Below are positions 6,323-13,753 of a stretch of DNA of 17,016 nt, in pieces. The stretch is from CAYNWK01 sp964400875 (GTDB lineage Bacteria; Chloroflexota; Anaerolineae; Anaerolineales; UBA4823), in contig CAYNWK010000095.1 of the NCBI GenBank assembly GCA_964400875.1, forward strand, positions 1 to 17,016, in the 5' to 3' direction. The notes under the pieces were generated by a model. The model saw only the letters and a program-made list of their open reading frames with translations, did no database searches and had not been told where the DNA came from. Both the position numbers and the translations under genes were made by a program. How positions within the stretch are numbered: position 1 is the first letter of the stretch; every line of letters begins with the position of its first letter.

Positions 6323-8332
6323 ATGTCACTGATCTCCGCCACCGACCTGGCCCGCTCCTTCGGGCCGGACGACATCTTCACCAATATCTCGCTCAGCATC
6401 CCGCGCGGCGCGCGCATCGCCCTGGTCGGTCCTAACGGGATCGGCAAGACCACCTTGCTGCGTTTGCTCGTCGGTCTGGACGAGCCCTCCGCCGGGAAGA
6501 TATTCCGCGCCCGCGACCTCTCCATAGGCTACCTGCCCCAGGAGGCCCGGCTTTCCGCCCGGCATACCCTGTGGGAGGAATGCCTGGGTGCTTTCTCCGA
6601 TCTGCGCGCCCAGGAGCGCGAGCTGGCCCGCCTGGAAGCGGCCATGAGCGATCCCGATCAGGCCGAAGAGGCGCTGGAACGCTATGGCCCCCTGCAGATC
6701 GCCTTCGAACGCGCCGGCGGTTACGCCTACGAGACGCGCATCCGCCAGACGCTGGGCGGGCTGGGCTTCGACTCCGGCGACCACGACCGCCCGCTCAACC
6801 AGCTCTCCGGCGGGCAGCGCACCCGCGCCTTGCTGGCCCGCTTGCTGCTCTCCGACCCCGACCTGCTCGTCCTGGACGAGCCCACCAACCACCTGGACAT
6901 CGCCGCGGTGGAGTGGCTGGAAAGCTACCTAGCCCAGTGGAACGGCACTGCCCTGCTGGTCTCCCACGACCGCTACTTCCTGGACAGGGTGGTGAACAAT
7001 ATCTGGGAGATGAGCCGCACCGGGATGGAGACCTACCGCGGCAATTACAGCGCCTACGTGCAGCACCGCCAGGAACGCTGGGCCCTCCGCCAGCAGATCT
7101 TCACCGCCGAAAAGGAACGCCTGGAAAAAGAGCTCGATTACATCCGCAAGAACATCGCCGGGCAGAACACCTTGCAGGCCAAGGGCCGCCTGAAGCGGCT
7201 CAGCCGCTACCTGGACGCCATCGACAAGGCCGGGCTGCAGGCTCTGCAGGGCAAGCAGTGGGCCGAGATCAGCGCCGAAACCGGCGCCACCAGCCAGATG
7301 ATGAGCGTGGACGAAGCCCACCAGCGCGTCCGGGCCCTGCGCGACCCCGTGCTGCGCCCCCCGGAGCTCAAGCTGAACCTCGAGCCCAGGCAGCGCAGCG
7401 GCGAGATCGTGCTGCGCGCCGCCGATCTGGTCGTCGGCTATCCCGGCGAGCGCTTGTTCACGGTCAAGCAGATCGAGCTGCGCCGCCTGGAGTGCGCCGC
7501 CATCATCGGGCCGAACGGCTCGGGCAAGACCACCTTTCTCAAGACCATCCTGGAGCAGATCCCGCCCCTCTCCGGCGAGGTATCCCTGGGGGCCAGCCTG
7601 GAGATCGGCTACTTCGCCCAGGCTCACGAGGAGCTCGACCCCGGGCGCACGCTGGTCGAGGAGATCGAATCGGTCGCCGGAAATATGCTGCTCGCCGGTA
7701 TTCGCAACTACCTGGCGCGCTTCCTCTTCACCGGCGAGGACGTCTTCCGCCAGGTTTCCACCCTGTCGGGCGGCGAACGCGGCCGCCTGGCCCTGGCCAA
7801 GCTGGCCCTGAGCGACGCCAATTTGCTCCTGCTCGACGAGCCCACCAATCACCTGGACATCCCCTCCCAGGAGATCCTTCAGCAGGTGCTGGCGGAGTAC
7901 CAGGGCACCATCCTGCTGGTCTCCCACGACCGCTACCTGATCGATGCTTTGGGCACCCAGATCTGGGAGATCGAGCCGGCCGCCAAACGCCTGCGCACCT
8001 TCAAGGGAACCTACAGCGAGTACCGCGCCGAAAAGCAGGCCCTCGCCGAGCAAGCTAAAGCCCGCCGCGCCGCGCAGGCCGCCGCCCGTTGGACCGATGC
8101 GAATGGCTCGGAAGAGAGATCCGGGATTTCCCCCTACCAGCGCCAGGCGCGCCTGCATGAGATCGAAGCCCGGGTCGCCGCGCTGGAAAGCCGCCTGTCA
8201 GCGCTCAGCGAGCGCTTATCCGATCCCCCGGACGACCCGCAAGCCGTCCAGGACCTGGGTGAGGATTACGTCGAGGCGCAGAACGAGATCAACGCCCTGC
8301 TCTCCGAATGGGAACAATTACATGAAAAGTAG
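6323..8332 (+). CDS. ABC-F family ATPase (translation factor or antibiotic-resistance type)
   Basis: This 669-residue soluble protein has two ABC domains and no membrane segments, the ABC-F layout of ribosome-associated ATPases. Domain 1 has Walker A GPNGIGKT (36-43), signature LSGGQ (near 161) and Walker B with LLVLDEPTNHLD. An ABC-F linker rich in charged helix (about 240-320) reaches toward the ribosomal P site in known members. Domain 2 has Walker A GPNGSGKT (near 396), signature LSGGE (near 482) and LLLLDEPTNHLD. A C-terminal coiled coil starts near 610 (IEARVAALESRLSALSERL). The ATG at 6323 (MSLISATDLARSFG) fits family N-termini. An in-frame ATG at 6293 would add 10 residues. Neither has a clear ribosome-binding site. 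The subgroup (Uup, EttA or resistance type) cannot be fixed by eye. Confidence 0.95.
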   Translation: MSLISATDLARSFGPDDIFTNISLSIPRGARIALVGPNGIGKTTLLRLLVGLDEPSAGKIFRARDLSIGYLPQEARLSARHTLWEECLGAFSDLRAQERELARLEAAMSDPDQAEEALERYGPLQIAFERAGGYAYETRIRQTLGGLGFDSGDHDRPLNQLSGGQRTRALLARLLLSDPDLLVLDEPTNHLDIAAVEWLESYLAQWNGTALLVSHDRYFLDRVVNNIWEMSRTGMETYRGNYSAYVQHRQERWALRQQIFTAEKERLEKELDYIRKNIAGQNTLQAKGRLKRLSRYLDAIDKAGLQALQGKQWAEISAETGATSQMMSVDEAHQRVRALRDPVLRPPELKLNLEPRQRSGEIVLRAADLVVGYPGERLFTVKQIELRRLECAAIIGPNGSGKTTFLKTILEQIPPLSGEVSLGASLEIGYFAQAHEELDPGRTLVEEIESVAGNMLLAGIRNYLARFLFTGEDVFRQVSTLSGGERGRLALAKLALSDANLLLLDEPTNHLDIPSQEILQQVLAEYQGTILLVSHDRYLIDALGTQIWEIEPAAKRLRTFKGTYSEYRAEKQALAEQAKARRAAQAAARWTDANGSEERSGISPYQRQARLHEIEARVAALESRLSALSERLSDPPDDPQAVQDLGEDYVEAQNEINALLSEWEQLHEK

Positions 8333-8361
8333 AGATTATCATCCCGCGCACAACAGCAACC

Positions 8362-9570
8362 TCAATCCGCGACCGACCCCGCCAGGATCTCCTCATCCCC
8401 GTTGTACCCCGGCAGCTGCGGCCAGCGGCGCGCGATCCAGATTACCGCCAGGATGCAGCCGATCCCGCCGGTGATCACTGCCAGCGGCGCGCCGATCAGC
8501 TGCGCCGCCACGCCCGCTTCCACCTCCCCGAGCTGCGGCCCCCCCATAAAGAAGATCTGGTTTACGCTCGTCATCCTGCCCCGGATGTAGTCCGGCGTGC
8601 GCAGCTGCCGGATGGTGTTGCGGATGATGGCGCTGACCGAATCCGAAGCCCCCACGAAGATCAGCCCCAGCATCGCCAGCACGAAAGAACGGGCGACGCC
8701 GAACAAGATGGTCGCCAGCCCGAAGGCCACCACCGAGCCCAGCAAGATCGGCCCCTGGCGGCGGATGCGCTCCATCTGGGACACCACCAGCGCGGCGGCC
8801 ACGGCCCCGATCGACTGCGCTGCCGAGAGCCAGCCGTACTGCACCGCCCCCACGTGCAGGACGTCGCGCGCGAAGATCGGCATCAGCGTATTGGCCGATG
8901 AGAAGAAAGTGGCGAAGAAATCCAGCAGCATGCTCGACAGGATGATCGGGTGCTCGACGATGAAGCGCACGCCAGCGCGGATCGCCTCCAGGTTGACCGC
9001 CGACCTGCGCGTGGCCCTCGGGTCAGCCTGCTGGGCGACCGGGCCCATGGCGATCAAAGCCAGGATCACGGCCGCGTAGGTTAAGGCGTTGATCAGGTAG
9101 GTCCAGGCCTGCCCCATGTAAGCGATCACCAGCCCGCTCAACGCCGGCCCGACGATCGCGCCGGTCTGGAAGGCGATGGAAGTCAGGCTGAAGGCGTTGG
9201 GCAGGTCCCGGGCCGGCACCAGGTTGGGCACCAGCGACTGGCGCGCCGGCAGGTCGAAGGAGGCCGCCACCGCCCCCAGGGCCGTGATCAGGTAGATCTG
9301 CCACAAGGTGATGTGCCCCTGGAAGGTCAGCCAGGCCAGGAGTAAGGCTAACAGCGCCAGGGCGCTCTGGGTCAGGAACATCAACCGGCGGCGGTTGACC
9401 ACGTCGGCCAGGGCGCCGCCCACCAGGGAGAAGACCACGATTGGCAGGACGCGCACCAGCCCCACCCCGCCCAGGGCGATCGGCTGGTCGGTGATCGTGC
9501 GGATGTGCCAGAACAGCGCCCAGGTTTGCATCTGGGTGCCGGCGACGGAAACGGCCAGGCCAATCCACAA
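8362..9570 (-). CDS. MFS exporter, EntS/DHA3-like (true start probably upstream, near 9612)
   Basis: This 12-helix major facilitator, probably a drug or siderophore exporter of the EntS/MFS_3 type, has motif A as GALADVVNRRRLM after the second helix. It also has the family-typical DLPARQSLVPNLV segment and RGRMTSVNQ in the second half. The first usable standard start, TTG at 9568-9570, falls inside the conserved N-terminal motif HRRFRLLWIGL. The 15 preceding in-frame codons back to the nadE stop (TGA, 9616-9618) encode the missing part, TIHIPPSLHHRRFRL, but contain no ATG, GTG or TTG. An ATC at 9610-9612 has GGGGGA 8 nt upstream and would give a normal N-terminus. It is the last gene of the nitrilase-permease-usp-nadE cluster. 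Its 3' end faces the ABC-F gene across 29 bp. Confidence 0.88.
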   Translation of the reverse strand: MWIGLAVSVAGTQMQTWALFWHIRTITDQPIALGGVGLVRVLPIVVFSLVGGALADVVNRRRLMFLTQSALALLALLLAWLTFQGHITLWQIYLITALGAVAASFDLPARQSLVPNLVPARDLPNAFSLTSIAFQTGAIVGPALSGLVIAYMGQAWTYLINALTYAAVILALIAMGPVAQQADPRATRRSAVNLEAIRAGVRFIVEHPIILSSMLLDFFATFFSSANTLMPIFARDVLHVGAVQYGWLSAAQSIGAVAAALVVSQMERIRRQGPILLGSVVAFGLATILFGVARSFVLAMLGLIFVGASDSVSAIIRNTIRQLRTPDYIRGRMTSVNQIFFMGGPQLGEVEAGVAAQLIGAPLAVITGGIGCILAVIWIARRWPQLPGYNGDEEILAGSVAD

Positions 9571-9615
9571 CAGGCGGAAGCGGCGGTGATGAAGCGAGGG
9601 CGGGATGTGGATCGT

Positions 9616-10467
9616 TCAGGTCCCCCAGTCCCGCAGGTACAGGAAGTCGTAGCCCACCGTTCGGTTGCTGAGCTTGGCGATCGGCGGCAGCACCCGCTTG
9701 AAATGGTTGCGGCGCACCAGGCGCACCACCTCGCGCACGAAGGCCTCCGGGAAGCCGGCTTCCACGCAGTCCTCCGGCGAGTAGCGCTGGTCGACCAGCA
9801 GGTAAAGCAGCTGGTCGGCGTCGGCGTAGGTGAAGCCCAGCTCGCCCTCGTCGGTCTGGCCGACCCACAGGTCGGCGGTGGGCGCTTTTTCGACGATCGC
9901 CTCCGGCACGCCCAGATCGCGGGCCAGCTGCCACACCTGGGTTTTATATAAGTCGCCCAGAGGGTTCAGGGCGCTGGCCGAATCGCCGAACAGGGTGGTG
10001 TAGCCCAGCAGGATCTCGGTCTTGTTGCCGGTGCCGACCACCAGCCCTTTGAAAGCCGATGACTGGTCGTAGAGCACGATCATGCGCGCCCGCGCCATGG
10101 CGTTGCCCCGGCGCACGTGGTCGGCTTCCGGGAAGCGGGCGAACAGCGGCTCGACCATCTCCGTGATCGGGAAGGTCAGGGACCGCACGCCCAGGGCGTC
10201 GATCACCAGCTGCGCGTGATCGAGCGACTCCGGGGAGGAGCTCTCGTAGGGCATGCGCACCGCCAGCACGTTCTCCGCGCCGAGCGCTTCGGCCGCCAGG
10301 TAGCAGGATAGGGAGGAATCGACCCCGCCGGAGACACCGATCACGGCGCGCGAAAAACCGGCCCGGGTGATCTCGGTGTGCAGGAAGCCGGTCAGGATCG
10401 TGCGGGCCAGCTCGGTGTTGATCGTTAGGTCGGATTTAACGGTCATCTTGCGATCCGTGATATTCAC
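9616..10467 (-). CDS. nadE: NAD(+) synthetase, NH3-dependent form (no glutaminase domain)
   Basis: This 283-residue enzyme forms NAD from nicotinate adenine dinucleotide, ATP and ammonia in the last step of NAD synthesis. The ATP-pyrophosphatase P-loop is SGGVDSS (46-52). Further on come GTGNKTEILLGYTTLFGD and KAPTADLWVGQTDEGELG, both typical NadE substrate-binding segments, and a C-terminus (SNRTVGYDFLYLRDWGT) like that of larger glutamine-dependent enzymes. The length is that of the ammonia-using form. The GTG at 10465-10467 is preferred because GGGGAG lies 7 nt upstream. It overlaps the usp gene by 32 bp. An ATG at 10446 is the alternative. A nitrilase-fold protein with an intact E-K-C triad in the same operon may supply ammonia from glutamine. 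Confidence 0.93.
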   Translation of the reverse strand: MNITDRKMTVKSDLTINTELARTILTGFLHTEITRAGFSRAVIGVSGGVDSSLSCYLAAEALGAENVLAVRMPYESSSPESLDHAQLVIDALGVRSLTFPITEMVEPLFARFPEADHVRRGNAMARARMIVLYDQSSAFKGLVVGTGNKTEILLGYTTLFGDSASALNPLGDLYKTQVWQLARDLGVPEAIVEKAPTADLWVGQTDEGELGFTYADADQLLYLLVDQRYSPEDCVEAGFPEAFVREVVRLVRRNHFKRVLPPIAKLSNRTVGYDFLYLRDWGT

Positions 10468-10912
10468 GTTGGATCTCCCCTTCGTGCACGACGACGAAAT
10501 CGATGCCCAGCTCTTTACTGAGCTTTTCGCTGAGCGCTTCGATATAGGCTGGCGTGGTGACGCCGGCGCCTCCCGCCGATCTGCCCAGCACCACCAGCGA
10601 AATGGCGTATTCGGCGATGACCTGGCGCAGGACCTTGCCGAACTCGCCGTGGCGGACGACGATCTCGGCCTCGACGCCGGCTTTCTCGGCGCGCTCCTGG
10701 GCGATGGTCAGCAGGAATTCGCCCATCTCCTCGAGCTCCCCCTCGATATCGACGAGCACGGGCGAGGCGGTCATATCGAGGAAGTGCACGTTGCTGATGT
10801 GCAGGAAGACCAGTTCTGCGCCGCGTTCCTTGGCCAGGGCGATGGCCCGGTCCTGGTTGGGGAAGCTGCGTCTGCCGCCTCGGGTGGGGCACAGGATTCG
10901 CTCAGTCGTCAT
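10436..10912 (-). CDS. Universal stress protein (UspA family), non-ATP-binding type
   Basis: This 158-residue single Usp domain starts with ILCPTRGGRRSFPNQD (6-21). This resembles a Usp subgroup starting CPTRGG, rather than the usual ILVAVDGS. The ATP-binding motif G-2x-G-9x-G-S/T is degraded. GRSAGGAG (110-117) is present, but the following GS before VSEKL is replaced by EA (residues 125-126), so ATP binding is doubtful. Usp proteins respond to starvation or stress and may bind partners. GGGAGG 6 nt upstream of the ATG is a strong ribosome-binding site. It sits 30 bp behind the permease and overlaps nadE by 32 bp. A regulatory or partner role for the permease or NAD synthetase is conceivable from position only. 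Confidence 0.85.
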   Translation of the reverse strand: MTTERILCPTRGGRRSFPNQDRAIALAKERGAELVFLHISNVHFLDMTASPVLVDIEGELEEMGEFLLTIAQERAEKAGVEAEIVVRHGEFGKVLRQVIAEYAISLVVLGRSAGGAGVTTPAYIEALSEKLSKELGIDFVVVHEGEIQREYHGSQDDR

Positions 10913-10942
10913 GCTGGACCTCCCTACTCCCTACCGTACAAA

Positions 10943-12655
10943 CTAAAACCGGATCAACAGCCACAAGAATCCAACCGTCAGTGTGATGTACGTCACCGGC
11001 AGGCCCACCTTCAGGAATTCGCCGAACGAGATCGGCGAGTCGGTCTGCTGCGTGATCCCGGCGGTGACCAGGTTGGCCTCACCGCCGATCAGCAGGCCGT
11101 TGCCGCCCATGGCCGCCCCCATGGACAGCGCGTAATACAGCACTTGGCTGTTAGCCCCCGGGATGGTGGCGCTCAGGAAGCGCACGATCGGCAGCATCGA
11201 AGCCGCCAGGGGGATGTTGGCGATGGCGGTCGAGATCGTGCCAACCCCGAAGACGACCACGAAGACGCCCAGGACCAAATTATCCCCGATCAGCGTGCTG
11301 ACCCGCCCGGCGATGATGCTGATCAGGCCGACCTCCTGGATGGCGCCGACCACGATGAACAGCGCCATGAAGAAGACCAGCGTCGTCCAATCGACGGCCT
11401 TGATCATCTGGTGTACGTCGGGCTTCAGCCAGATCAGCAGCATGGCCGCGCCCACCAGGGCCGGCACAGCCGGGACCATCTGCACGCTTTCGCCCAGGAT
11501 AAAGCCCGCCAGCACCAGCAGGAAGACCACCCCGGATTTCCACAGGGCCTCGCGGTTCTCGAGCCCGGCGTTCTTCTCCAGCTTTTTGTACAGCTTGCGG
11601 GAGATGCCGCCGCCCTGCTTGCGGTATTCTGCTCGGTAGTGGTAGAGCACGTAGCCGCCCATCGCCGCCAACGCCAGCAGCACCCCAGCAGTCTGGTTGA
11701 TCAGAAAGTCGTTGAAGCCGATGCCGGCGTAAGCGCCGATCAGGATGTTGGTGGGCGTGCCGACCAGGGTGGAGATCCCGCCCACGTTGGAGGCCAGCAC
11801 CTCGGGGATGATCAGGGCCAGCGGGTTGATGCCCAGCGCCACGGCGATCTGCAGGCTGATCGGCGTCATCAGCAGCATGGTGGTGAAGTTGTCCAGCAGG
11901 GCCGAGGCGACGGCGGTCACGCCCATCAGGATCAGCGCCAGCAGCCAGCTGCGCCCCCGGCTCAGGCGGTAGGCCTGGAAAGCCATCCACTGGAAGATGC
12001 CGGTGCCCTCGATCACGTTGACGATGATCATCATGCCCATGACCAGGAAGATGACCTCCCAGTCCATGTATTCCAGGCCGCGCTCGAAGGTGAAGATGAA
12101 CCAGCCCGGATTGAAGGCGCCGCCTACGTAGGAGACCACAAAGATCAGCGACAGGCCGGCCAGGGCGGCGGTGGTGCTGTGCAGCTTTTCGAAGGCGATC
12201 AGCAGCAGCACGCCCAGGAAGACCAGCGCAGCCACCCAAAAACCGGGCGTGATCTGGCGCTCCAGGGTCACCGCGCCTACCCGATAGATGCGCTCGGAGA
12301 TCAGCTGCTGGAGCTCGGGCTGCTCCAGGGTGACGGTATAGGGGCTGAAGTGGGGCCGGGTGATCTCCACGCGCAGCTGGCTGATCGGCGCGCCGGGCAG
12401 GATCAGCGCCCAGCTGCCGTCCTCCTGGCTTTCCACCTCCGCCAGCGGCTCGTCTCCGCTTGTGGTCCAGGCCGCCACCTGCACGCCCTGCACCGGCTGC
12501 CCTTGGACATCGCGAACTTCCCCCGAGATCAGGAATCCCTGGATCTCCTCCTGGGCTGCGCCGGGACGCCAGTACAGGGCCGCGGCCAGCCCCAGGACGA
12601 TCGCCAGACCGAGCAGCACGGTTAGCTGCATGGCTTTGCGGTGGGACCGGGTCAT
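10943..12655 (-). CDS. ArsB/NhaD (SLC13-like) ion permease with N-terminal extracytoplasmic beta domain
   Basis: This 570-residue protein has a signal or anchor helix (9-27) and then a carboxypeptidase-regulatory-like Ig-fold domain (about 40-110: SGEVRDVQGQPVQGVQV ... ESQEDGSWALILPG). From about 139 to the end it is a polytopic permease of the ion-transporter superfamily that includes ArsB, NhaD and the P protein. The permease core shows EGTGIFQWMAFQAYRLSRGR, then LLDNFTTMLLMTPI, STLVGTPTNILIG, and the matching second-half segments AIANIPLAASM and GGNGLLIGGEANL. These pairs are the internal duplication typical of the family. The substrate (anion, dicarboxylate or Na+/H+) cannot be fixed. The ATG at 12653-12655 comes 2 nt after the nitrilase stop, so the two are co-translated. 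A second Met (residue 9) is possible. An open frame continues upstream only through the nitrilase gene. Confidence 0.88.
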   Translation of the reverse strand: MTRSHRKAMQLTVLLGLAIVLGLAAALYWRPGAAQEEIQGFLISGEVRDVQGQPVQGVQVAAWTTSGDEPLAEVESQEDGSWALILPGAPISQLRVEITRPHFSPYTVTLEQPELQQLISERIYRVGAVTLERQITPGFWVAALVFLGVLLLIAFEKLHSTTAALAGLSLIFVVSYVGGAFNPGWFIFTFERGLEYMDWEVIFLVMGMMIIVNVIEGTGIFQWMAFQAYRLSRGRSWLLALILMGVTAVASALLDNFTTMLLMTPISLQIAVALGINPLALIIPEVLASNVGGISTLVGTPTNILIGAYAGIGFNDFLINQTAGVLLALAAMGGYVLYHYRAEYRKQGGGISRKLYKKLEKNAGLENREALWKSGVVFLLVLAGFILGESVQMVPAVPALVGAAMLLIWLKPDVHQMIKAVDWTTLVFFMALFIVVGAIQEVGLISIIAGRVSTLIGDNLVLGVFVVVFGVGTISTAIANIPLAASMLPIVRFLSATIPGANSQVLYYALSMGAAMGGNGLLIGGEANLVTAGITQQTDSPISFGEFLKVGLPVTYITLTVGFLWLLIRF

Positions 12656-12657
12656 CC

Positions 12658-13533
12658 TCAGGCGTCCCCGCGCTCGTTGTGCTGGCCGTCGCGCAGCATG
12701 CGATCCAGTTCGCGCCGCACCAGGGCGGTGCGCTCGTCGCGCAGCAAGGGCAGCCGCGTGCGCGTGCGGTGCAGCTGGTTGAGGTCGAGTTCCGCCAGCG
12801 TCAGGGCTTCCTGGTGGTAGGGGCCTTTGGCAAGCAGCTCGCCGTTGGGGTCGAACACGGTCGAGCCGCCCCAGAAGTTGAGGCCGTCCTCGTAGCCCAC
12901 TCGGTTGGCGTGGGCGATGAAAGCCGTGAACAGGCTGGCGTAGGCCCGGTTGATGTGTTCGACCCAGCGGGCCGATTCGAGCTGCGGCTCGGCGCGCAGG
13001 CCGCGCCCGGGCGAGGCCGAGGCGAACAGGAGCAGCTCGGCGCCGTCCAGCCAGAGCAGGTAAGGCGGGGAGGCGTGCCAGAAATCCTCGCAGATCAGCA
13101 TGCCCAGCCGGCCGAAGCGGGTCTCGAAGGCGCGCACGGCGTCGCCCCAGGCGAAAAAGCGCCCCTCGTCGAACAGGCCGTAGGTGGGCAGGTAGACCTT
13201 GTGGTGCACGTGCAGCACTTCCCCCCCGGAGAGGTAAGCGGCGGCGATGTAGAAGCGGTGCCGGCGGTCTTCGTCCACGAAGCCCACCATCAAGTCGAGG
13301 TTCTGGCTCTTCTCGAGCAGCGGGCGGAAGATCGGGTCGGCCCGGTCGGGCCGGTGGGAGACCGTTGCGGCCAGGTCCTGCAGCACGTAGCCGGTCAGCG
13401 AAAGCTCCGGGAAGACCAGCAGGTCCGCCCCGCCGGCGTGAGCCTCGTCGGCCAGGGCCAGGTGTTTTTCCAGGTTGGCCTGGGCGTCGCCGAGGCGGGT
13501 GTTGATCTGGGCGAGGGCTAGGGTGAGTTTCAT
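12658..13533 (-). CDS. Nitrilase-superfamily carbon-nitrogen hydrolase, candidate glutaminase partner of NadE
   Basis: This 291-residue single-domain amidase has the nitrilase catalytic triad intact: E43 in VFPELSLTGY, K112 in HHKVYLPTYG and C148 in MLICEDFWH. These motifs resemble the N-terminal glutaminase domain of glutamine-dependent NAD synthetases, as well as stand-alone amidases of unknown substrate. Length is normal for one domain, with no synthetase domain attached. The ATG at 13531-13533 directly starts the family N-terminus (MKLTLALAQINTRLGD) but is preceded by pyrimidine-rich sequence with no ribosome-binding site. It is the first gene of a tight cluster with the permease (2-nt gap), usp, nadE and MFS. 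That context makes an ammonia-supplying role for NadE the leading guess. Confidence 0.88.
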   Translation of the reverse strand: MKLTLALAQINTRLGDAQANLEKHLALADEAHAGGADLLVFPELSLTGYVLQDLAATVSHRPDRADPIFRPLLEKSQNLDLMVGFVDEDRRHRFYIAAAYLSGGEVLHVHHKVYLPTYGLFDEGRFFAWGDAVRAFETRFGRLGMLICEDFWHASPPYLLWLDGAELLLFASASPGRGLRAEPQLESARWVEHINRAYASLFTAFIAHANRVGYEDGLNFWGGSTVFDPNGELLAKGPYHQEALTLAELDLNQLHRTRTRLPLLRDERTALVRRELDRMLRDGQHNERGDA

Positions 13534-13560
13534 GGGGAGTGGGGTAGGAACAAATTCTTT

Positions 13561-13582
13561 TGTAGGGGCGAGGCAAGCCTCG
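13561..13582. repeat. GTAGGGGCGAGGC palindromic element
   Basis: TGTAGGGGCGAGGC is followed by AA and GCCTCG, giving a perfect 6-bp stem CGAGGC/GCCTCG (13569-13574 with 13577-13582). The 12-mer GTAGGGGCGAGG recurs exactly at 14539-14550 on the other side of the lgt-like gene. The element abuts the 42-bp array. Confidence 0.6.
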
Positions 13583-13584
13583 AT

Positions 13585-13752
13585 CTGTCATAGCGAGGTG
13601 CGCTCTGCGCGACGAAGCAGCTCAAGCTGTCATAGCGAGGGAGCGTCAGCGACCGAAGCAGTCTCAAGCTGTCATTGCGAGGGAGCGTCAGCGACCGAAG
13701 CAATCTCCTACTGTCATTGCGAGGTGCGCTCTCCGCGACGAAGCAATCTCCG
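13585..13752. repeat. Four tandem copies of a 42-bp repeat (13585, 13627, 13669, 13711)
   Basis: The period is exactly 42 bp. All units begin CTGTCAT(A/T)GCGAGG and contain CGAAGCA. Copies 1 and 4 share one core (TGCGCTCTnCGCGACG), and copies 2 and 3 share another (GAGCGTCAGCGACCG). Copies 1-2 share CATAGCG with a CTCAAG end, while copies 3-4 share CATTGCG with a CTCC end. The array ends 1 bp before the lgt-like stop codon. Because 42 is divisible by 3, the array is open in some frames and yields a false repetitive protein. There are no unique spacers, so it is not a CRISPR array. It resembles a family of dispersed intergenic repeats seen in several phyla. Confidence 0.85.
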
Positions 13753-13753
13753 C

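Noticed and set aside
6571..8058. Second plus-strand frame inside the ABC-F gene
   Set aside because: It is Arg/Pro-rich out-of-frame translation of a gene with intact ABC motifs.
10367..12625. Plus-strand 752-codon open frame rich in Asp, Gln and His
   Set aside because: It lies antisense to nadE, usp and the permease, all of which have clear motifs. The composition is the typical shadow of GC-rich coding DNA.
12656..13591. Upstream half of a long minus-strand open frame continuous with the permease
   Set aside because: It is a different frame of the nitrilase gene, is Arg/Pro-rich and lacks motifs. The permease start at 12655 directly follows the nitrilase stop.
13585..13752. CRISPR array
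   Set aside because: The 42-bp units abut with no unique spacers, and no cas genes are in the window.
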